Part shown: positions 55,226 through 64,000 of the stretch, one piece after another | Layout: each line of letters starts with the position of its first letter | How positions within the stretch are numbered: position 1 is the stretch's first letter | Assembly (NCBI GenBank): GCA_963675135.1 | Contig: OY776123.1 | Location: 4,900,501-4,964,500 of the forward strand | Length of the DNA stretch: 64,000 nt | DNA from: Galeopsis tetrahit | Lineage: Eukaryota > Streptophyta > Magnoliopsida > Lamiales > Lamiaceae | Reading direction: 5' to 3' | Notes under the pieces: generated by a model | What the model was told of the DNA's origin: nothing | Database searches by the model: none | Seen by the model: the letters and a program-made list of their open reading frames with translations, nothing else | Made by a program: the position numbers and the translations under genes

Positions 55226-57778
55226 ATGTCTCTTGAGATCAGCGCTAACAAGTTACCCAAGTTCCAGGTTCAGGACTATGACTACTGGAAGCTGCGAATG
55301 GAAGCCATTTTCAGTTCCACGCACGACCTAATGATCTCTGTCATCACAGAAGGACCCATTGTTACGATGATTCCAAATACTGCTGTTCTTGACCCAAGCA
55401 AACCAATTGGTACTCTCGTCAAGAAACCCAGGTCAGATCTAACCTCAGAAGAAATGCGTCAAAATAATTTGGATAGTTTGGCAAAGAATTACATTTTACA
55501 CACCCTTCCTAACGAGTATCTAGGAAAAGTGTTAAAATGTAAAACTGCCAAAGAGATGTGGGACAGACTAGCTATCATTTGTGAAGGGACCTCCCTAATC
55601 AAAGAGAGCAAACTCTCCACAGCTGTCCAAAGATTTGAATCATTTCGGATGAAAGCCGGTGAAACTATCGACCAGCTGGATACTCGTTTTACTAAGATCA
55701 TGAATGATTTGGAAGTACTTGGTAAATCTTATACTGCTCGTGAGATCAATCTTAGGATTTTGAAGAGTCTTGATAGTCGTTGGAAAATGGTAAAGATGCT
55801 TGTTAAGAACACTCAAGATATAGATACGTGGACTGCTGAAACCATGTTTCAAACTCTTAAAGCCCATGAGTTTGATTTAGACGAAGATGAACCACTAGCC
55901 AGTAGTGATAGAGAACATGTTGTATCTAAGAACGTTGCCTTTAAGTCTAGCTCTTCTAAGTCTTCTAAGGTAGACAGGTCCAAATCTAGAACTAAGTCTG
56001 CCTCTGTGAAAGATGAGTTAGATACTGATCTTAGTTTGAAGGATCAGATGAGTCTCATGGTTAGAAAGTTTGATAGGCTCAATAAACGCTTCAGAAGATA
56101 CAAGAAGTTCTATAGGGACCATAGAGCATCTACGTCTAAGAACTCGTCTGAGACCAGACGAGACCGAAACTCGTCCGAAAGGAGAGACGAAGTCTCGAAA
56201 AGTAACAGACGAGATCGAGAGTCTGACGATAGGAAGATTCAACGTTCTGATAGACGTGATAAACGTAGGGACAAATCTCCTATTAAAAAGGCTACTAATG
56301 ATCTCTTGTGCTATAATTGTGAAAAGCCAGGTCATTACATATATGAATGTCCAGACCTGAGCACTGATGATCGTGAAGAACGCAAAGCACGAAGAGAAAG
56401 AAGATATAATCGTGGCAATAAGGCAATGATGGTCAATAATGACTCTGATTCGGATTCAGACGAGTTGCCATCGTCCGCATCTAGTCACTCAACTGATCAA
56501 GATCACGACGAAGCATTCATAGTAGATGATGGCCTATGCTGCATGGCTAAAATCGACCAAGAGGTATCATCTGCTACATCTTTCCAATCTTGTGATGATT
56601 CAGAAACTGATGAAAGTGACACTGCTAGTAGTGAAGTAGGAAGTAGTCTTCAGCACTCGACTAGTGCAGTCGAAGATGACCTTCTACTTGCTAACCAAGC
56701 ATTCATCGAAGTCAGTGATGAAAACATTGCATTAAAACAAGAAATCATTGATCTTAAGGAAGCTCAGTCAAAAGTAGATCCTAATGTAACAGTCCTAAAT
56801 GAACGCTTGACTGAAGAGTTGAGACAACTCAAAGAAAAGTGTGCATTAACAGACAGGTTATATCAAGACCTACTTAAGACACATGCAACTGAGAAAAATG
56901 AATTCAATGTTTTAAAGAACAAGTGCAACAGACTTGAAGAACGTAATAAGTTCTTAGAGACCGAGGTTGTCACACTTGATCTCAAACTTACTGACCTGGT
57001 TAACTCTTCAAAGATTAACCTTGAATTGTCAGATAGGTATAGAGACCCAGGTGACAAGACAGGTATAGGTGCTGAGTCATCTAGCTCGTCTACTCGAGTC
57101 ATTAAGAACCCTACTACTATTAAAACAAGACTTTTGCCAAATGATAAAGGAAAAGGACCAATGTTATACGATATTGGAACTCCTTCTAAAGGTACTGTAC
57201 CTAAACAAGCTCAAGTTAACATTCCGATTACCAAGGGAGGTAAAAAGGATGCTAACAACAAGCCTGTTCCATCTAGAACTAATCTTCAAAGGACCACCAA
57301 TCGTGGACGACCCAACCAGGTCAGATACGAGGATTGGTATCCTGAGGAGACAAGTACTAGACAGGTACAAACTAGACGACAAGAGTCTAGACCTCCTTTC
57401 ATAAGGCAATCTCAACTCTACTCGTCTAGACCTAGACAGGTAGCTCCAAAATATCGTACACAAGCTGTTCTATATCCTCCACCTCTATCATACGATATTT
57501 TAAGTGAGGAAAGACCCAAACGCGTCTATAAACCGTATGGACCTAATGCTTTCAAACCCTACTCTGACTATCGTAGACAAGTGCCTGCTCAAGTAGAGAT
57601 CAAGTCGAAAGGCTATCTCCAAAGAGTAGACCCGAACTCGACTGATAGGCCAGAGAAGGACAACAAGGTCTTATTTTGTAACAAATATGGGCGAAAGCTT
57701 AAAAGATCAAACCTGTTCAAGACTCCAATGTATATTTGGATTCCTCTGAACTCGACTAACCCCCCAGGACCCCAATAA
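55226..57778 (+). CDS. Copia-3 Gag, 850 residues with coiled coil
   Basis: Starts MSLEISANKLPKFQVQDYDY, then YWKLRMEAIF, typical of copia gag. The retrotransposon gag domain covers about residues 15-210. A basic, Arg/Ser/Asp-rich stretch with repeated SSERRD/DRRDKRRD words follows (about 230-355). The single zinc knuckle CYNCEKPGHYIYEC is at about 362-375. Residues about 485-610 form a clear heptad coiled coil (LKQEIIDLKEAQSK, LTEELRQLKEKCALTDR, LEERNKFLETEV). The C-terminal 230 residues are Arg/Pro/Tyr-rich and end PLNSTNPPGPQ. At 850 residues this is much longer than ordinary copia gag (about 300-400) but fits Sireviruses. The ORF is uninterrupted, and the stop at 57776 precedes pol in another frame. 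Confidence 0.88.
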   Translation: MSLEISANKLPKFQVQDYDYWKLRMEAIFSSTHDLMISVITEGPIVTMIPNTAVLDPSKPIGTLVKKPRSDLTSEEMRQNNLDSLAKNYILHTLPNEYLGKVLKCKTAKEMWDRLAIICEGTSLIKESKLSTAVQRFESFRMKAGETIDQLDTRFTKIMNDLEVLGKSYTAREINLRILKSLDSRWKMVKMLVKNTQDIDTWTAETMFQTLKAHEFDLDEDEPLASSDREHVVSKNVAFKSSSSKSSKVDRSKSRTKSASVKDELDTDLSLKDQMSLMVRKFDRLNKRFRRYKKFYRDHRASTSKNSSETRRDRNSSERRDEVSKSNRRDRESDDRKIQRSDRRDKRRDKSPIKKATNDLLCYNCEKPGHYIYECPDLSTDDREERKARRERRYNRGNKAMMVNNDSDSDSDELPSSASSHSTDQDHDEAFIVDDGLCCMAKIDQEVSSATSFQSCDDSETDESDTASSEVGSSLQHSTSAVEDDLLLANQAFIEVSDENIALKQEIIDLKEAQSKVDPNVTVLNERLTEELRQLKEKCALTDRLYQDLLKTHATEKNEFNVLKNKCNRLEERNKFLETEVVTLDLKLTDLVNSSKINLELSDRYRDPGDKTGIGAESSSSSTRVIKNPTTIKTRLLPNDKGKGPMLYDIGTPSKGTVPKQAQVNIPITKGGKKDANNKPVPSRTNLQRTTNRGRPNQVRYEDWYPEETSTRQVQTRRQESRPPFIRQSQLYSSRPRQVAPKYRTQAVLYPPPLSYDILSEERPKRVYKPYGPNAFKPYSDYRRQVPAQVEIKSKGYLQRVDPNSTDRPEKDNKVLFCNKYGRKLKRSNLFKTPMYIWIPLNSTNPPGPQ

Positions 57779-57813
57779 ACAAACAGGGTACCTAAATTAT
57801 TGAATATCATCTA

Positions 57814-60597
57814 TTGCAGGGTCGACTTGACTTGTATAAGAAGGGTGGCTCAGTAGGAGAAACCTGGTACATAGACAGTGGTTGTTCGCACCACATGACT
57901 GGTACCAAGGCTCTCTTGTCAAGCTACCATGAGCAGGAAGGACCAAAAGTGATATTTGGTGATAGCTCCACTGCTGTCACTAAAGGATTTGGTTACATCC
58001 GGAATGGAGACGTCGAAATTCAAGATGTCTCATATGTTGAAGGTTTGAAATATAATTTACTCTCTGTTTCTCAGTTTTGTGATCGTGGATACAAAGTGCA
58101 GTTCAAGAGCCGCAAATGCGAAATCATTGACAAAAGGACACACACAGTCCTACTAGTCGGCGTAAGACAAGGAAGTGTGTACATAGTGAACTGGAACAGT
58201 TGTCCGAGGGACACCTGTCTACTTACTAAGAATCCTAAAGAACTTGGTTGGCTCTGGCATAGACGCCTCTGTCATCTAAACTTTAAGGTTCTTAATAAGA
58301 TAGCCAGAGATTACCTTGTTGAAGGTATTCCCAATGAAGTTTACTACAAGTCACATGTATGCACGGCTTGTCAACAGGGTAAACAGGTTAAAGGGTCTTT
58401 TAAGTCAATTCCTACTCTCTCAACAAGTAGAGTCCTAGAACTTCTACATATGGATCTTCATGGTCCAATAACTCCTCCAACCTTGAATGGTAGAAGGTAC
58501 ACACTTGTTGTCGTAGATGACTATTCTAAGTTTACTTGGGTAGTCTTCCTACACAAGAAGAGTGATACACAAACACTTCTGCCTGAACTGTTGAAGAAGT
58601 TACAAGTAGAGAAGAACCAGTCCATTGTCAAGATTCGTAGTGACAAGGGAACTGAGTTCATTAATTGCTATATTAAAGAATTTTGTACTAAACGTGGCAT
58701 CCAGCACCTTACTAGTGCAGCTAGGACACCACAACAAAACGGTGTAGCAGAAAGGAGGAATCGAACCCTTAAAGAAGCTTGTAGAACCATGATAGCTGAG
58801 TTCAACACACCTCAAAAGTTTTGGACTGAAGCTATCAACACTGCATGCCATTCACAGAACAGAAGCGCGATCAACAAAGCTCTAGGCAAGACACCTTATG
58901 AGGTTTGGAAAGGTAGAAAACCCAGAGTTTCATATTTTCATATATTTGGTTGTAAGTGTTTCATTCATAACAATGGAAAGAGCAAGTTGAATGCTTTCGA
59001 TGCTAAAGCAGACGAGGGGATATTTTTAGGATACTCCTCGACTAGCAAAGCATTTAGGGTATTCAACTACTCAACTCTTTGTGTGGAAGAAACACCACAT
59101 GTGGTTTTCGATGAATCTCAACAGGACTCGTCTGCCGACAAGATCAATAAGAAGGTAACTGATCTATCGATCGAATCTGACAAAGATTCAGAGATATATG
59201 AATCCGTTCAAGCCTACAACCCATTCCTAAAGGCTCTCGACTCTGATGATAAGGAGAAGGTAAGTGCTCAAGGTAAGTCTTCTAGACCAGTAGACATGCC
59301 TGCTCTAGTTGACTCTACTACTCCTAGTAAATCTGATACTAATGATGTTGACATGCATGATGATGTACATGATATAGAAGATGATAGTGTTCCTGTTAAG
59401 AATAGAAAAACATGGAAATCTGCGCATGACACTGAAAATATCATTGGTGACTCTACTATTGGTGTGAAGACTAGACGACAACTCTTTGAGTCGCAAGAAC
59501 AGTCTAGTCCAACTATGTTTTGCTGGTGTTGTTTCCTCTCATCTATTGAGCCTACCACTGTTAAAGAGGCATTGGCTGATAGTAATTGGATCATCGCTAT
59601 GCAAGACGAGTTGAACCAGTTTGTTCGAAACGACGTCTGGGAACTTGTCGATAGGCCTAAACATCATAATGTAGTTGGCACTCGATGGATTTTCAAAAAT
59701 AAGAAAGATGAGAATGATTTAGTTGTTAGAAATAAGGCTAGATTAGTCGCCCAAGGCTACTCACAAGCTGAAGGCATAGACTATGATGAAACATATGCTC
59801 CTGTTGCTAGACTAGAAGCCATTAGATTGTTCCTTGCATATGCTGCTCACATGAAGTTTACTGTATATCAAATGGATGTTAAAAGTGCATTTCTTAACGG
59901 AATTCTTGCGGAAGAAGTGTATGTTGAACAACCTCCAAGTTTCGAAGTCAAAGGCAACCAGGTGTACAGATTAAAGAAGGCCTTATATGGACTAAAGCAA
60001 GCTCCAAGAGCATGGTATGACACTCTATCTCTCTTTCTATTGGAAAATGGTTTTACTAAGGGCAAGGTCGATCGAACCTTGTTCAGAAGACAAGAAGGGA
60101 AGGACATTTTACTCGTCCAAATTTACGTAGATGACATCATTTTTGGGTCACCTAACAAAAAGCTGAGTGAAAGTTTTTCAACACTCATGCAAAGTAAATT
60201 TGAGATGTCTATGATGGGTGAAATGAACTACTTTCTTGGACTTCAAGTAAAACAAACTCCAGAAGGTATTTTCATAAATCAGGCGAAGTACACTAGAAAT
60301 CTTCTAGACAAGTATGGGATCAAAACATGTAAGTCCACTGGTGTACCAATGCAACCAACTTACAGAATGGATCCAGATGAGAACGGTAAATGTGCTGACC
60401 AATCCTATTATCGTGGCTTAATTGGTTCTTTACTGTATCTAACTGCTAGTAGACCTGACATTGCATTCTCTGTTGGTGTTTGTGCTCGATTCCAAGCCAA
60501 TCCAAAAGAAAGTCACATGGAAACCACCAAAAGGATCTTGAAATATTTGAAAGGGACCATCAATCGTGGTATATGGTATCCCTCAAATGATGATCTA
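57814..60597 (+). pseudogene. Copia-3 pol, 5' part (protease to reverse transcriptase)
   Basis: Open for about 928 codons. Protease [16 protein letters not shown]-pre-integrase [20 protein letters not shown] with zinc-binding HX..CX2C; integrase [22 protein letters not shown] and [14 protein letters not shown] (D, D, E); reverse transcriptase [50 protein letters not shown] and [13 protein letters not shown] (catalytic Asp pair); thumb and start of the RNase H connection to about 60597, where the solo LTR interrupts. The catalytic residues are all present. The frame differs from gag; whether that is programmed or mutational is not clear. No ATG near the start: the ORF depends on gag. Confidence 0.9.
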
Positions 60598-61963
60598 TGT
60601 TGGGATATGAATCCTATAAACAATGTTCTAATTGATGATTATATGTTTTGATGGCCAAAAGTAATTTAGAGTTAATGATATATGTGATTATATGTTGTTA
60701 TATGTTGTTATATGATATAAGATTACTGATCTTATTATCTGAGATTACTGATCTTATTGTAATATGAAGTCTGAATTTACTGATCTTAGTATTTTACTAA
60801 TCTGATATATGAACTGTTTAAGAACTAAGCTGATGGAAATATTGTATAGACATCTTATAGTATAGGACTTAGTTATACTCATCTGTATATAGTTCAGTTG
60901 ATGTATAAGATAGGTTTTATATTTGTAAAAGTTGTATTTTATTGTATTCAGCATTGTAATAGTTAGAACAGAAGATTAGTTTGAAGTCAGAAGACTGGAG
61001 ATGACTAAGAAGACTATTTCAGAGATTGAAGATATCAAGTGAAGTTTTTAAAGAAGCTGAACAGTTTGGAAGAACTGTGCTGACTGACCAAGAGCAGTAA
61101 AACTAAGAAGAGTAGTTTACTGTGCTGAGTTAGTTTGTTTGAAGAATAAGTTTGGATAACTTATTTAAGGCGTAACTGAAGATACTGTTGAAGATATGCT
61201 GACTTATGGATAAGTTTTAAGTTGGTTACAAACTGAAGGAAGTTACAACAAGAAACGGTTATGAGTTAGTTGAGAGTTAGTTCACAAACTGCTAACTGTC
61301 TTACTATTGCTTATAAATACCGTGTGATCTTCTACTTGAAAAGACTACTGAAACTACTACTACTCAAAGTGTTTAAGAGCAAATCAAGAGGCATTCAAGT
61401 ATTCAAGCACTCACAGAGTCAAGAAGATCGTACTGAAGAGAAGCCACAGATCTGAATTGAAGAAACAAAGGCTATTATCAAGAGAAGTTTTACTTTTCGT
61501 TTTAAGTTTGTATTGTGTAAACAAGTGTGCTAGTTACTTGTGAAATTACTAGTTGATCGAAGATATACCTGGTGGTGTAATCGATAAGATCGAAGTCTTA
61601 ATCTTGGGACTCTAAGCAACAAGTACTCAAGTGGATAAGAGTAATAAAACATCGCAACTGGAGTTGTGAGAGTGGATGTAGACATTTGTCGAACCACTAT
61701 AAAAATCTTGTGTTCTTTACTGTTTTGATTTGATTAATTGTTGATATATTTGTTGAGCAAGAACAGTAAGTTTTCTAAGAAAAGTTGAGTATAAAAGCTA
61801 ACTGTGAAGTACTGAGCTGATTTTAAGAACAGTACTGTACAGAACACATTTCCGCACTTAAACTCTGATATTTTGATAGAATTTGAAAAGTCTATTCACC
61901 CCTCCCCTCTAGACTTTTTCTTAGCTTACTCAATCTTAACTCAACTTTGGGACCAACAATCTA
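60593..61963 (+). mobile_element. Solo LTR inserted in Copia-3 pol, 1361 bp
   Basis: The LTR proper is 60598-61958, TGTTGGGATATGAATCCTAT ... CTTTGGGACCAACA, with ATCTA on both sides (60593-60597 and 61959-61963). It has its own TATA box TATAAATA at 61312-61319 and the CACCCCTCCCCTCTAGACTT terminal region. It is related to the Copia-3 LTR (identical first 17 bp, similar last 100) but much diverged in the middle. No internal coding sequence remains, so it is the product of LTR-LTR recombination after insertion. Confidence 0.92.
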
Positions 61964-62444
61964 TCCTTAAGTGGGTATTCAGACTCAGACTTTGGAGGCT
62001 GTAGAATAGATAGGAAATCTACTTCCGGTTCTTGTCAATTTTTAGGCACAAAACTCATATCTTGGTTTTCTAAAAAGCAGACTAGTGTTGCAACTTCGAC
62101 TACCGAAGCCGAGTACATGGCTGCTGGTAGCTGTTGTAGTCAACTACTCTGGCTCATGCAACAGCTTCGTGATTACAACATACATGAATCAAATGTTCCT
62201 ATTTTCTGTGATAGTAATAGTGCAATTGCCATTACACAAAATCCTGTTTTACACACACGATGTAAGCATGTTGATGTGAAGCATCATTTCATACGTGATC
62301 ATGTAGAAAAGAAGGATATTCGCATGGAAAAGATTCATACTGATTTTCAAAGAGCTGATATTTTTACAAAACCATTAGCTGAGGCACGATTTCGTGAGTT
62401 ATGTATTAGTCTAGGGCTAATTGATTTAGATCCTACTTGCCTAT
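61964..62444 (+). pseudogene. Copia-3 pol, 3' part (RNase H)
   Basis: Continues the pol frame after the solo LTR: LSGYSDSDFGG-like sequence, then KSTSGSCQFLG, STTEAEYMAAGSCCSQLLWL, FCDSNSAIAITQNPVLHTR, KHVDVKHHFIRDHVEK and a C-terminal ADIFTKPLAEARFREL, ending at the stop near 62444. All are standard copia RNase H motifs. It would be intact but for the LTR insertion upstream. Confidence 0.9.
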
Positions 62445-62615
62445 AGCTATGTACTAACTAGACAGGTACATCAAAGAAAAGAGATGACAAGATCACTAGA
62501 CCAGAGCACTCGACTTCTCACGCAACAGACAGGTATACAAGGCTAGACTAGATGACCAAACAACCCGATGAGGAAGCTGGTAAAGCTGAGGGTAATACTA
62601 AGGGAATAAACATTT

Positions 62616-62825
62616 AAGGGGGAATCCTTGATTTCTTAAATATCCTTATGTTGACTCTTATGTTCGTTAAGGTCATCTTGTTCGAAACCTTGATCTTTGC
62701 TGTAGATTGATATTCATCTTATTTATCTTACTCTACTTGTACTTATGATTACACATTGAAAACGATGAGATAGGTACACACAGTCGTTCGACGTTCAGAA
62801 TAGACAAGCACAGACGAAGGGGGAA
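62616..62825 (+). other. Repeated purine tracts after pol
   Basis: AAGGGGGAA occurs at 62616-62624 and again at 62817-62825. The first is preceded by a T-rich box (CATTT). Multiple copies of a G-rich polypurine tract between pol and the 3' LTR are a known Sirevirus feature and may prime plus-strand synthesis. Confidence 0.6.
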
Positions 62826-63341
62826 CTCGTCTTGTATACTTAAGCCAACCCATCTCGTGAAGCTTAAGTCTACTCGTCTGTTTTGGATAGACTCGAACAG
62901 ACAAGCTAAGTGTTTCTCTTGATTGAAATATGTTGAGTGTCTATTCAAACGGATTAAGGGTATTATAGTAATTAGATAATGCTAAATTTTGAAAACCCTA
63001 GAATTGGATTTATACACTCCCATTCTTAATGAGGTGTATACACCCAGTTCCTACTCTACTACACTAGGTCAGATGAGTACACTCCCTGTCCTAACTAAGA
63101 AGAGCCGGATTTCAAAACTTACAATATCAAATCACATAATATTCTCAATTCCGTAACCGAATTTCAAGGGTCTCGACCGTTGGATTAAACCTTTCAATCT
63201 TGGCCATTGGATCAATTTTTTTAGTTTTTCTCAAAACCCATCTTCCACACTCACTTGCCTTACGTTTTCATAACTCCTCTGCTTAAGCTCTCGAATTTCT
63301 TGCAAATCAAACCTCCCCAGTTCTTACTCTACTCACTAAAG
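62826..63341 (+). other. Spacer between pol and the post-pol ORF
   Basis: Noncoding by eye. It contains two phrases GAGGTGTATACACCCAGTTC and GATGAGTACACTCCCTGTCC (about 63030-63090) that look like a diverged duplication, and it ends with a pyrimidine-rich leader-like stretch directly before the ATG at 63342. Confidence 0.5.
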
Positions 63342-64000
63342 ATGTCAATTGTTTCTCTTTTCGATGTGCGAACTAACATGCAAGCGAGGTTCAATCTTGG
63401 AAAGTATATTTCGGAGAACAAGGTGCATGTGGAACCTTCGATGTTTTTCAAAGGACTTCACACTGCTGGAAATCAGGAGATCCTTGATAAGTGCTCGCGT
63501 TGTGGATTGAAGCCTTATCTGGAGGCGTTTCTTCAAGTCGTCTTGGAGGAAGAGGTGTTGATGTTCTATGCCAACGCCACAAGACGAGGAGATGAAATTG
63601 AATCTTTCATAGGAACGAGTCGAGTTGAACTCACTCGTGAGGTGCTTTTCAGGCATTTAAGGCTGCCCATCGGAACGATTGATGTGGAGAACTATGCCAC
63701 TGGACAAGAGATGAGATATTTGAGCATCTTTTGTGGAAGGAAGATGAAGCTCAAGTCAGACGGCAAGGCCCCTGCGGTTAAGAAGGCCGAGTTATTGGAG
63801 AAGTATCGCACCCTTCTGGACATAGCAAGTAAGATGCTTCTATGTGCCACTGGTTCGTTTGACGCGGTCACTCAAGCCAAGACAAGGGTAATGGCAGCTA
63901 TTTTTGACGGAATCACGGAGGGCAATTGGTTCAAACTGATAGCCGATCGAATGATGTACTTTGAGAAGAGTGTTCGTGTGGATACCGACTCTAGTAGTTG
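63342..64000 (+). CDS. Post-pol ORF of Copia-3, partial (runs off the window)
   Basis: ATG 63342 opens a frame with no stop to the window end, 219 codons. Starts MSIVSLFDVRTNMQARFNLG. It is acidic-basic mixed, soluble in appearance, with two Cys in KCSRCG (about residues 52-57) and helical stretches such as KAELLEKYRTLLDIASKML. No membrane helix or signal peptide is seen in the part present. The position, between pol and the expected 3' LTR, is where Sireviruses place their envelope-like or other extra ORFs, but the visible sequence does not prove an envelope function. I do not recognise the family with certainty; it may be a plant-retroelement-specific domain. Codon use is that of a real gene, with no stop in 659 bases. 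Confidence 0.7.
   Translation, partial: MSIVSLFDVRTNMQARFNLGKYISENKVHVEPSMFFKGLHTAGNQEILDKCSRCGLKPYLEAFLQVVLEEEVLMFYANATRRGDEIESFIGTSRVELTREVLFRHLRLPIGTIDVENYATGQEMRYLSIFCGRKMKLKSDGKAPAVKKAELLEKYRTLLDIASKMLLCATGSFDAVTQAKTRVMAAIFDGITEGNWFKLIADRMMYFEKSVRVDTDSSS

Larger units (their letters stand above)
53750..64000 (+). mobile_element. Copia-3: Sirevirus-like Ty1/copia element, 3' end beyond the window
   Basis: A 1276-bp 5' LTR, primer site for initiator tRNA-Met, very long gag with coiled coil, pol with protease, integrase, reverse transcriptase and RNase H, then about 0.9 kb of spacer with repeated AAGGGGGAA tracts and a further long ORF. That layout is the Sirevirus one (long LTR, long Gag, several purine tracts after pol, optional extra gene before the 3' LTR). 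The 3' LTR is not in the window, so age and target duplication cannot be read. A solo LTR of a related element is inserted in pol. Confidence 0.88.

Noticed and set aside
57164..57463. Antisense ORFs across the Copia-3 gag and pol
   Set aside because: They mirror a long sense frame with conserved retroelement motifs and have no content of their own.

Overview
The window is nuclear DNA from a flowering plant, very probably a eudicot. Genes have many short introns with GT-AG junctions, intergenic DNA is strongly AT-rich, and all coding families are plant families. The species cannot be named from sequence; an asterid such as a Lamiales member is only a guess. All coordinates, splice sites and repeat ends were worked out by eye.

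Five intact or nearly intact protein genes lie in two islands. Island 1 (about 2.8-8.8 kb) has a DUF707 membrane-anchored protein on the plus strand and, convergent with it, a TruB-type organellar tRNA pseudouridine synthase on the minus strand. A truncated leucine-rich-repeat receptor kinase follows at 9.5-10.3 kb. Island 2 (about 36.9-44.8 kb) has a GT17 glycosyltransferase (+), a CRM-domain organellar RNA-binding protein (-) whose reading frame breaks at a G8 tract, and a Raf-like protein kinase (-). These genes do different housekeeping jobs and show no sign of a shared pathway.

Most of the rest is mobile DNA, much of it dated by nesting. Copia-1 (19.05-24.64 kb) has nearly identical 724-bp LTRs, a 5-bp target duplication and three in-frame stops; it sits inside an older Tourist-like MITE. 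Copia-2 (26.46-31.21 kb, minus strand) is old and degenerate, has a target duplication AGGGT, and carries a 294-bp TRIM element inside its gag. A full-length but dead hAT transposon with an 8-bp target duplication occupies 48.48-52.96 kb and contains a Stowaway MITE. Copia-3 (53.75 kb to beyond the window end) looks like a Sirevirus: long LTR, initiator-Met primer site, 850-residue coiled-coil Gag, repeated purine tracts after pol, and an extra long ORF downstream of pol that runs off the window. Its RNase H is split by a solo LTR of a related element.

At 15.6-18.3 kb there is a dense nest: an organelle-like GC-rich island next to a 1.06-kb Mutator-like element with a 9-bp target duplication, then a Stowaway containing a hAT MITE containing a TRIM fragment. 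At least ten other Stowaway-type MITEs, two AT-rich minisatellites and a 79-bp tandem duplication able to fold into hairpins fill the remaining intergenic DNA. The points most worth a second look are the post-pol ORF of Copia-3, the hAT element with a divergent BED-like ORF, the interleaved Stowaway pair at 33.4-33.9 kb, the GC-AG intron of the DUF707 gene and the G8 frame break of the CRM gene.
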